A stretch of 40,470 bases of DNA, from contig JANWVU010000005.1 of the NCBI GenBank assembly GCA_025056465.1, forward strand, positions 1-40,470, written 5' to 3'. Shown one piece after another: positions 1 to 5,337 of the stretch. The translations under genes were made by a program, and so were the position numbers. Source of the DNA: Verrucomicrobiia bacterium (GTDB lineage Bacteria; Verrucomicrobiota; Verrucomicrobiia; Palsa-1439). Under the pieces are notes generated by a model, which was given only the letters and a program-made list of their open reading frames with translations, was not told the DNA's origin and ran no database searches. Positions within the stretch are counted from its first letter, which is position 1. Each line of letters begins with the position of its first letter.

Positions 1-534
1 GATGTTGGCCTTGGTAGCGCAGTGGACGGATTTGCGTCCTTCAGCGCGGGCCACCTCGAAGGCGAGTCGGACAATCTTTTCGCACCCTTTTGCGGAAATT
101 AATTTGAGACATTGCGCGACGCTGGGAGTTTGCATGTGTTCGATGCCGGCATAGAGATCTTCGACGTTTTCGCGCACGACGATGAGGTCCACTCCACGAC
201 CGCTGTACGGGGTGGGCACGCCCGGTAGCTCGCGCACGGGGCGCAGGTTGCCGAAGGTCTCAAACAGTTTGCGAAGGGTAACGTTGGCGCTCTTCTCACC
301 GTAGCCAACCGGGGTTTCGAGCGGTCCTTTTAGTGCAATGCGGGTGCGGCTGATGGCTTCGATGGTGTCTTTGGGCACGCCGGACGCGATGCCTTTTTTG
401 AAGACAGAAGCACCGGCTTCGGCTTCGATCCATTCGATGCCGACACCGGTGGCATCAATCAGTTTGCGTGCCGCGGCCACAACTTCGGGGCCAATGCCAT
501 CGCCGGGAATGATGGTGACTTGTCGCTTGCTCAT
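1..534 (-). CDS. icd: Isocitrate dehydrogenase, N-terminal part (cut by left window edge)
   Basis: Oxidative decarboxylation of isocitrate to 2-oxoglutarate in the cytoplasmic TCA cycle. Translating the reverse strand from ATG 534 gives 178 codons with no stop, so the gene runs off the window, which is why the ORF track omits it. Visible motifs are IIPGDGIGPEV at the N-terminus, KGPLETPVGYGEKSANVTLR (the S-x-N-x-x-x-R substrate loop, typical of isocitrate rather than isopropylmalate enzymes) and VRENVEDLYAGIEH. The sequence most resembles the Thermus/Rickettsia-like IDH subfamily; coenzyme choice (NAD or NADP) cannot be read because the C-terminal part is missing. A GAGGAG Shine-Dalgarno sits 6 nt before the ATG. 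The gene diverges from purE with 90 bp between the two starts. Isopropylmalate or tartrate dehydrogenase is a less likely alternative. Confidence 0.88.
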   Translation of the reverse strand, partial: MSKRQVTIIPGDGIGPEVVAAARKLIDATGVGIEWIEAEAGASVFKKGIASGVPKDTIEAISRTRIALKGPLETPVGYGEKSANVTLRKLFETFGNLRPVRELPGVPTPYSGRGVDLIVVRENVEDLYAGIEHMQTPSVAQCLKLISAKGCEKIVRLAFEVARAEGRKSVHCATKANI

Positions 535-624
535 GAAGCTCTCCTCGATTGGGCGAAGTGATTTAGCTTGGTGGCGCGGTTGTTTGCGAGCAAAATCCTC
601 GATCGGCGCAGGAGCGAGACAGCG

Positions 625-1137
625 ATGAAAACGGACGCAACGCCCCTTGTGGGCGTGATCATGGGAAGTGATTCGGATTTGCCGACGATGCAGCAGGCGG
701 CGGATGTGTTGCGCGAGTTTGGTGTGCCGCACGAAGTGCGGGTGGTCAGCGCGCATCGCACGCCGCTAGACATGGCGCGGTACGGACGCAGCGCGGCGAG
801 ACGCGGTTTGAAGGTGATCATCGCGGGGGCCGGTGGTGCGGCTCACTTGCCCGGTATGGTCGCCAGCCACACGACGCTACCGGTCATCGGGGTGCCGATT
901 GAGAGCCGCGCCTTGAAGGGGTTGGACTCGCTGTTATCTATCGCGCAAATGCCCTCGGGCGTGCCGGTGGCGACGGTCGCGATTGGCAACGGGAAAAATG
1001 CCGGCCTGTTGGCGGTGGCGATTTTGGCGGCGTTCGACCCGGCTTTACAGCGGCGGTTGGCGGCTTATCGGCGGCGGATGGCGCGCGAGTCGCGTGAGAA
1101 GAATAAAAAGGCACCGTTTGCGGAGCCGGCGCGGTAG
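625..1137 (+). CDS. purE: N5-carboxyaminoimidazole ribonucleotide mutase PurE
   Basis: Purine biosynthesis: moves the carboxyl group of N5-CAIR to give CAIR in the cytoplasm. The 170-residue protein has the class I PurE signatures VIMGSDSD (residues 11-18), VSAHRTP (41-47, with the catalytic His at 44) and [12 protein letters not shown] (67-78). Length is normal for the family. I chose ATG 625, not the TTG 568 of the ORF track, because GGAG at 611-614 lies about 10 nt upstream and homology begins there. purK is not in the window. The C-terminus is short and basic (about 25 residues). The gene converges with the next gene, with a possible hairpin between them. Confidence 0.95.
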   Translation: MKTDATPLVGVIMGSDSDLPTMQQAADVLREFGVPHEVRVVSAHRTPLDMARYGRSAARRGLKVIIAGAGGAAHLPGMVASHTTLPVIGVPIESRALKGLDSLLSIAQMPSGVPVATVAIGNGKNAGLLAVAILAAFDPALQRRLAAYRRRMARESREKNKKAPFAEPAR

Positions 1138-1146
1138 GGTTGCTGG

Positions 1147-1167
1147 CGTCATCGGCGGCCGGTGACG
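1147..1167. terminator. Possible bidirectional hairpin between convergent genes
   Basis: CGTCATCGG / CCGGTGACG arms with a 3-nt loop (one G-U pair) fill the 30 bp between the convergent stops of purE and the NTF2-like gene. There is no good T-run on either side (only GTTATT on the + strand), so intrinsic termination is uncertain. Confidence 0.3.
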
Positions 1168-1626
1168 TTATTCGAACGTGAGTTTCGGCACCTCAACGCG
1201 CCTCAGCCGCCACGCGTTATCCTGTTTTCGGAAGAACAGGCGAAATCGCTCGGTAAACAACTCAACCTCGCCGGCACCCTCGGTGGGAGTGGCCAACACC
1301 TTGGCGACGAATGTGACGGTGGCGTGGGTCGCATCTGGAACAATTTCCGTAACGGTGTCGCTGCGCAGGACGACAAACGTGCGATACTGCATGCGCACGT
1401 TGCGCACCGCCATCAGTAGACCGTGTTTATCCAGCCCCCGCTCATCGGAATAGTCGTTAGCGATGTAGCCCTCGAGGGCGAGCAGATTGGACCGCTCCAC
1501 GGCGCGTTGCATCGCCGAGAGGGTTCTGAGGACTCGTTGTTCTTCGGTGACGGTCAGCCGTTTTGCCAACCACCAGCCGACACCGATTACGACCAGCAGT
1601 GCCACGATGCGTGCGGCCCAACGCAT
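1168..1626 (-). CDS. Membrane-anchored NTF2/SnoaL-like protein
   Basis: A 152-residue protein of unknown role. Residues 5-22 form one hydrophobic segment (RIVALLVVIGVGWWLAKRL), so it is probably tethered to the inner membrane with the rest in the periplasm. The remaining 125 residues have the pattern of an NTF2-like cone fold: helices with TLSAMQRAVERSNLLALEGYIANDYSD, then alternating strands ending in FRLFFRKQDNAWRLRRVEVP, a common end for DUF4440-type domains. No catalytic residues can be assigned. It converges with purE and diverges from larB across 136 bp. A TGATACAAT extended -10 lies 6 nt before the ATG with no Shine-Dalgarno, so the mRNA may be leaderless. Confidence 0.65.
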   Translation of the reverse strand: MRWAARIVALLVVIGVGWWLAKRLTVTEEQRVLRTLSAMQRAVERSNLLALEGYIANDYSDERGLDKHGLLMAVRNVRMQYRTFVVLRSDTVTEIVPDATHATVTFVAKVLATPTEGAGEVELFTERFRLFFRKQDNAWRLRRVEVPKLTFE

Positions 1627-1632
1627 AAGCGC

Positions 1633-1641
1633 ATTGTATCA
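1633..1641 (-). promoter_or_regulatory. Extended -10 element for the NTF2-like gene
   Basis: The reverse strand reads TGA-TACAAT followed by 6 nt and ATG 1626. This is an extended -10 (TGn plus 5/6 hexamer). There is no convincing -35 and no Shine-Dalgarno. If used, transcription would begin at or next to the start codon. Confidence 0.4.
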
Positions 1642-1725
1642 GGCGACCGGCAGCCCACCAGCTTCGGCGTTCGCCAGTATGGTGGACGCTTGCGTGAGAG
1701 TGCGAACCGGGAGAAAGCTTTGCGG

Positions 1726-1755
1726 TTGTGCTGGAGCGCGGGCGCCGCGTACATT
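1726..1755 (+). promoter_or_regulatory. Candidate larB promoter, leaderless spacing
   Basis: TTGTGC (1726-1731), 18 nt, TACATT (1750-1755), then 7 nt to the larB ATG at 1763. There is no Shine-Dalgarno in the 7 nt. The -35 is weak (3/6); the -10 matches 4/6. Confidence 0.35.
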
Positions 1756-1762
1756 CACATCC

Positions 1763-2530
1763 ATGGATCAAGCGCGGTTGCGACAATTGCTCGAAGGGGT
1801 TCGGGCAGGTCGGTGTTCGGTGGAGCAGGCGATGCGGCAGTTGAAATCGTTGGCGATTCATGATTTGTCGTTCGCGCGGCTGGACGGTCATCGTGCCGTG
1901 CGCAAGGGATTCCCCGAGGTTGTCTATTGCGAAGGAAAAACCCCGGCGCAGGTGGCGGCGATTGTGCGGAAGTTGGTGCGGCATCATGATCACGTCTTGG
2001 CAACGCGGGCGGCGCCGGAGGTTTACCGGGCGGTGAGACGAGTTGCGCCGCGTGCCCGATACCACGCGGAAGCTCGCGCCATAACGGTGGAGCGCAAGCC
2101 GGTGCCGAAACGTCCCGGCGTGGTGGCCGTGTTGTGCGCCGGTACGACGGACATTCCGGTAGCCGAGGAGGCGGCGGTGACTGCTGAGATCATGGGTAAT
2201 CAGGTGCGGCGGTACTACGATGTAGGTGTGGCGGGACTTCACCGGTTACTGGCGGTCAACGAGGAGTTGTTCGATGCGAATGTGTTGGTGGTGGTCGCTG
2301 GGATGGAAGGCGCGTTGCCCAGCGTGGTCGGGGGATTGGTGGACAAGCCGGTGATTGCGGTGCCAACGTCGGTGGGCTACGGCGCGAGTTTTGGCGGGCT
2401 GGCGGCGTTGCTGGCGATGTTGAACACTTGCGCCAGCGGCGTGACGGTCGTCAACATTAACAACGGGTTTGGCGCAGGATACGCAGCCAGTTTGATCAAC
2501 GCGCTAGCTGCGTCGGGCGCGAGCCGGTAG
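1763..2530 (+). CDS. larB: Nickel-pincer cofactor biosynthesis protein LarB
   Basis: LarB carboxylates and hydrolyses nicotinic acid adenine dinucleotide, the first step to the nickel-pincer nucleotide of lactate racemase and related LarA enzymes; it acts in the cytoplasm. The 255-residue protein has the usual two parts: about 120 N-terminal residues, then a PurE-like domain with GVVAVLCAGTTDIPVAEEA, VVVAGMEGALPSVVGGL and IAVPTSVGYGASFGG. ATG 1763 fits the family start; the ORF track extends to 1487 without support. larC follows after 10 bp in the same direction, forming the usual larBC pair. larE (sulfur insertion) and larA are not in the window, so the consuming enzyme is unknown here. The related fold of nearby purE is a recognised homology and could mislead annotation, but the N-terminal part and motifs identify LarB. 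Confidence 0.92.
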   Translation: MDQARLRQLLEGVRAGRCSVEQAMRQLKSLAIHDLSFARLDGHRAVRKGFPEVVYCEGKTPAQVAAIVRKLVRHHDHVLATRAAPEVYRAVRRVAPRARYHAEARAITVERKPVPKRPGVVAVLCAGTTDIPVAEEAAVTAEIMGNQVRRYYDVGVAGLHRLLAVNEELFDANVLVVVAGMEGALPSVVGGLVDKPVIAVPTSVGYGASFGGLAALLAMLNTCASGVTVVNINNGFGAGYAASLINALAASGASR

Positions 2531-2540
2531 GATTGGTGCG

Positions 2541-3737
2541 GTGAAAATTCTCTATCTCGATTGTTTTGCCGGTGTCAGCGGCGACATGTTGCTCGGCGCG
2601 CTGGTGGACGTGGGGGTGGCCGAGGACCGATTGCGGACGGAGTTGGCCAAGTTGGATCTGGATGGTTTCGCGGTGCAGACACGGCGCGTGGTGAAACAAA
2701 ACATCGCGGCGGTGAAGTTCGATGTTTGGACGACGGGTCACGCGACCGAGGTGCAACACGGCGCGCATTCGCATCGAGGGTACCGTGAGATCGTGGCGAT
2801 GATCGACCGCAGCAAGCTTTCGGTGTCAGTGAAACGGCGCGCGGGGAATGTGTTTCGTCGAATCGCGGAGGCTGAGGCGCGGATCCATCAGGTGCCGGTC
2901 GAGCAGGTTCACTTTCATGAGATCGGCGCGGTGGATTCGATTGTGGACATCGTGGGGACATGTGTTGCGCTGGAGCTGTTGGGCGTGGAGCAGGTGCAGG
3001 CGCGACCGCCGCCGTTGGGAACGGGTTTTGTGGAGACGGCGCACGGACGATTTCCGGTGCCGGCGCCGGCGACGCTGGAATTGTTGCGAGGAGTGCCGGT
3101 CGCGTCGTCGGCCTTTGCCGCCGAATTGGTGACTCCGACGGGCGCGGCGTTGCTGGTGGAGTTTTGTGAAAGTTTTGGGCCGATGCCGGCGCTAACGATT
3201 GAGCGGATCGGTTATGGAGCCGGTAGCCGTGATTTGGAGAAAACGCCGAACGTGTTGCGCGTTGTGTTGGGGGAGGCGGCGACGGTGGCGGGTGCAGCGG
3301 AGACCGACTCGGTAGTGTTGCTAGAGACCAATTTGGATGACGCGAATCCGCAGTGGTGCGGAGCGCTGACGGAGGAGTTGTGGGCGGCCGGTGCGTTGGA
3401 TGTGTGGGTGACGCCCGTCCAGATGAAGAAACAACGGCCCGGCGTGGTGGTGTCGGCATTGGCTGCGCCGGGCGCGGTGGACCGGTTGGCGGAGGTGATG
3501 TTTCGGCATTCCACGACGTTTGGCGTGCGCAGCACGGTGATGCAACGACGGAAGTTGGCGCGAGAACAGGTCGAGGTGGAGACACCATTCGGTAAAATTG
3601 AGGTGAAAGTGGGGCGGTTGGCCGGTAAGATTTTGACGTGGGCGCCCGAATACGAATCCTGCCGGGCGGCGGCCCGGCAGGCGGGTGTACCGGTCCGCTT
3701 GGTCTGGGAAGCAGCGATGAGGTGTCGGCATGATTGA
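2541..3737 (+). CDS. larC: Nickel-pincer cofactor nickel insertase LarC
   Basis: LarC inserts nickel into the pincer nucleotide using CTP (cyclometallase). The 398-residue protein begins with the family signature LYLDCFAGVSGDMLLGALVD and contains HFHEIGAVDSIVDIVGT (around residue 130), RPPPLGTGFVETAHG and LLETNLDDANPQ. The His-rich stretch (HATEVQHGAHSHRGY, about residues 68-82) is shorter than in many LarC proteins. It is one uninterrupted frame, unlike the frameshifted larC1/larC2 of Lactiplantibacillus. The start is GTG 2541. The 3' end overlaps the Trm112-like gene by 8 bp. A perfect 9-bp inverted repeat lies within its last 80 bp. Confidence 0.93.
   Translation: MKILYLDCFAGVSGDMLLGALVDVGVAEDRLRTELAKLDLDGFAVQTRRVVKQNIAAVKFDVWTTGHATEVQHGAHSHRGYREIVAMIDRSKLSVSVKRRAGNVFRRIAEAEARIHQVPVEQVHFHEIGAVDSIVDIVGTCVALELLGVEQVQARPPPLGTGFVETAHGRFPVPAPATLELLRGVPVASSAFAAELVTPTGAALLVEFCESFGPMPALTIERIGYGAGSRDLEKTPNVLRVVLGEAATVAGAAETDSVVLLETNLDDANPQWCGALTEELWAAGALDVWVTPVQMKKQRPGVVVSALAAPGAVDRLAEVMFRHSTTFGVRSTVMQRRKLAREQVEVETPFGKIEVKVGRLAGKILTWAPEYESCRAAARQAGVPVRLVWEAAMRCRHD
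3658..3681 (+). repeat. Perfect 9-bp inverted repeat near the larC 3' end
   Basis: CCTGCCGGG and CCCGGCAGG are separated by the 6-nt loop CGGCGG. It lies in coding sequence (SCRAAARQAG), 48 bp before the ATG of the Trm112-like gene. A role in RNA folding or coupling is possible but unproven. Confidence 0.5.
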
Positions 3738-3909
3738 TAAGGAGCTGTTGGAAATTTTGGCGTGTCCGAAATGCAAAGCGCCTGTGCGGGAGGAAGGCGA
3801 GTGGTTGGTGTGCACGAACCCGCAGTGCGGTTTGCGCTACCCGGTGAGGGACGGCATTCCGGTGATGTTGATTGACGAGGCACAACCGCCCGCCGGGCCG
3901 AAGTCTTAG
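3730..3909 (+). CDS. Trm112-like small zinc-ribbon protein (YcaR type)
   Basis: This 59-residue gene is too short for the ORF track. It reads MIDKELLEILACPKCKAPV at the start, then LVCTNPQCGLRYPVRDGIPVML. The Cys pairs CPKC and CTNPQC are those of the Trm112/UPF0434 family, and the LRYPVRDGIPVML ending is diagnostic. Eukaryotic Trm112 activates methyltransferases; the role of the bacterial short form is not settled, and it is often found near envelope genes. ATG 3730 overlaps the larC stop by 8 bp, so translation is probably coupled. The glycosyltransferase gene begins 32 bp downstream, which fits an envelope context. Confidence 0.9.
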   Translation: MIDKELLEILACPKCKAPVREEGEWLVCTNPQCGLRYPVRDGIPVMLIDEAQPPAGPKS

Positions 3910-3941
3910 GCCACGGTCAAAGCCCATCGCGTGAGACGTGT

Positions 3942-4679
3942 ATGAGTGAACCGACGCTCTCGGTCATTATTCCTGCGTGGAACGAGGAGAAAAACATCCC
4001 TCGCGTGGTGGCCTCCATCCGTCGCGCGGCGGAGCGGTACCAGCAGGAACGTGGCGGGGAGGTGGAGATTATCGTCGTGGACAACAACAGCTCCGATCGC
4101 ACAGCAGAGGTGGCGCGGTCGCTGGGCGTAACGGTTGTGCATGAACCGGTCAACAACATCGGCAAGGCGCGCAATGCCGGTGCCCGCGCGGCGCGGGGCA
4201 GGTACATCGCGTTTTGCGATGCCGACAACGAGATCACGGAAAACCTTCTGGTGCTAATCCACGATCATCTCGAAGACCCACGCATCGTGGGAGGCGGCAC
4301 GTGGATTGAGCCGGCGCGCCGCAATTTGAAAATCAATTTTTTCTACTTTCTTTGGGGTATCTATGTGCGGTTTAGCGGTGTGGGGGTCGGTATGATGCAC
4401 TGCCGGCGCGATGATTTTTGGTCTTTCGGCGGGTTTGATGAGACGATTTATGCGGCCGAGGATGTGCAATTGGCCTACGACTTGAAAAAGCTCGGTCGGC
4501 CTCGCGGACAAAAGTTTGAGCTGATTCGCAAGGGATGGATTATCACCAGCACACGCAAGATTGATCAAACGCCGTTTTGGACAATGGTCGCCAAGCTGAT
4601 TGGGTTTGGGTTTGGATTGCAGAAGAAGATTCGGGATAAGCAATACTGCGAGCACTGGTACGAAAAAGCCGCTCGTTAG
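3942..4679 (+). CDS. Family 2 glycosyltransferase
   Basis: A 245-residue GT-A fold enzyme that moves a sugar from a nucleotide-sugar donor; acceptor unknown. The N-terminus has LSVIIPAWNEEKNI, then IIVVDNNSSDRT, and the metal-binding DxD-type motif FCDADNE (about residues 91-97). GGFDETIYAAEDVQLAYDLKKLG in the second half contains the ED motif expected for the catalytic base of GT2 enzymes. There is no strong transmembrane helix, but INFFYFLWGIYVRF is hydrophobic and may lie on the membrane. It is last in the larB-larC-Trm112-GT2 run, with 32 bp before it and no obvious promoter. Confidence 0.88.
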   Translation: MSEPTLSVIIPAWNEEKNIPRVVASIRRAAERYQQERGGEVEIIVVDNNSSDRTAEVARSLGVTVVHEPVNNIGKARNAGARAARGRYIAFCDADNEITENLLVLIHDHLEDPRIVGGGTWIEPARRNLKINFFYFLWGIYVRFSGVGVGMMHCRRDDFWSFGGFDETIYAAEDVQLAYDLKKLGRPRGQKFELIRKGWIITSTRKIDQTPFWTMVAKLIGFGFGLQKKIRDKQYCEHWYEKAAR

Positions 4680-4681
4680 GT

Positions 4682-4951
4682 CTATGCCGCGGGCGGGGTA
4701 GGTGGATTGATGGGTGGCGGTTTTTGACGGTTGCGGCGCCAGCGGCGCGTTGCACGAATGGCTTCGCGACCGAGTCGGCGCTTGAGCCGACGCGCCCAAA
4801 CGAAATCCGCCGCCAAAATCGTCAGCCCGATGAGGATCAACGGAATGCCTGGCCCCGGTAGGACGAGCAAGGCGCTACCCACCAACGAAAGGGCGACACC
4901 GACAGAAATCCGCACGATCCTTTGGCCGTGTTGCAGCACGCAGTTCGTCAC
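4682..4951 (-). CDS. PGPGW-family transmembrane protein
   Basis: A small membrane protein of unknown function with two close hydrophobic stretches around the motif LLVLPGPGIPLILIGL, which defines the PGPGW family, then a basic tail (RRLKRRLGREAIRATRRWRRNR) and a Pro-rich end. I set the start at GTG 4951 (89 residues), not the track's TTG 4987: the TTG lies inside a -35-like TTGGTT, followed by 17 nt, TATCAT and 7 nt before this GTG. No Shine-Dalgarno is seen, so the mRNA is likely leaderless. The gene converges with the glycosyltransferase (2 bp apart). Confidence 0.75.
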   Translation of the reverse strand: MTNCVLQHGQRIVRISVGVALSLVGSALLVLPGPGIPLILIGLTILAADFVWARRLKRRLGREAIRATRRWRRNRQKPPPINPPTPPAA

Positions 4952-4958
4952 GCTCGAA

Positions 4959-4987
4959 ATGATATGCAAAAATGCTGTTGGAACCAA
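4959..4987 (-). promoter_or_regulatory. Promoter for the PGPGW gene, leaderless spacing
   Basis: The reverse strand reads TTGGTT, 17 nt, TATCAT (5/6 match), then 7 nt to GTG 4951. The spacing is ideal for a sigma-70-type promoter firing at the start codon, and it decides the gene start. Confidence 0.5.
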
Positions 4988-5275
4988 CTTCAGTCCGCCA
5001 CCGCTGCATGCAGGTGTTCGTCAGCGCGAAGCTGGCATCCTTTGTCGGCCCCCGGTGGGGACTAGGGCGATCAGAATTCACGCGGCCGAACTTGTTGCGG
5101 GTTTGTGAGCCCGACTCGCATCAGTGCGAACGAGCGGGGCGTGCTCGCGCAGAAATGTAAACCGGGATGGCGGAAATCCACACCTTGCTGCGCTGGCACC
5201 GGTGGTGCTTGAGGAAATTGCACCCTATTCCACACCCTACCTCGTCGAAGGCGCTTCTCCACGCCTCCCAAAACG

Positions 5276-5304
5276 GGCCGAGGGGTTGACCAAGCCCCTC
5301 GGCC
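5276..5304 (-). terminator. Intrinsic terminator of the UvrD/PcrA-type helicase gene
   Basis: A perfect 10-bp stem, GGCCGAGGGG/CCCCTCGGCC, with a 9-nt loop. On the reverse strand it is followed by CGTTTTGG, giving a short T-run. It lies 34 bp past the helicase stop codon. Confidence 0.7.
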
Positions 5305-5337
5305 TCCCGCCTTTCCAGAGACCAACGATGCCCTTTC

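Larger units (their letters stand above)
4952..5337. other. Non-coding gap with clustered short hairpins
   Basis: About 386 bp without a credible gene. The ORFs listed here have no recognisable domain and conflicting frames. Within 5098-5147 three hairpins follow each other almost without gaps: CGGGT/GCCCG (5098-5113), TCGCA-TCAG-TGCGA (5116-5129) and CGAGC/GCTCG (5131-5147). GGTGC/GCACC (5204-5224) and the helicase terminator (5276-5304) follow. It may encode a structured RNA of unknown type; it matches no tRNA, SRP, tmRNA or RNase P signature I know. Confidence 0.35.

Noticed and set aside
1763-2530. Reading larB as a second purE
   Set aside because: The C-terminal half is PurE-like, but the N-terminal domain and the AGTTDIPVAEEA and PTSVGYGASFGG motifs, plus the larC neighbour, identify LarB.
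2575-3927. 450-codon ORF on the reverse strand across larC
   Set aside because: It is antisense to the well-supported larC and Trm112-like genes. Its product is Pro/Arg/Ser-rich low-complexity sequence typical of a GC-rich shadow frame, with no domain.
5204-5260. tRNA-like 3' end (GGTGC...GCACC) in the gap
   Set aside because: No 7-bp acceptor stem, no 7-nt anticodon loop and no T-loop of the form GGTTCRANYCC can be built around it.
4988-5337. Several 60-122 codon ORFs in the gap before the helicase gene
   Set aside because: Frames overlap each other on both strands, start sites lack Shine-Dalgarno sequences and no domain is visible. A non-coding interpretation fits better.
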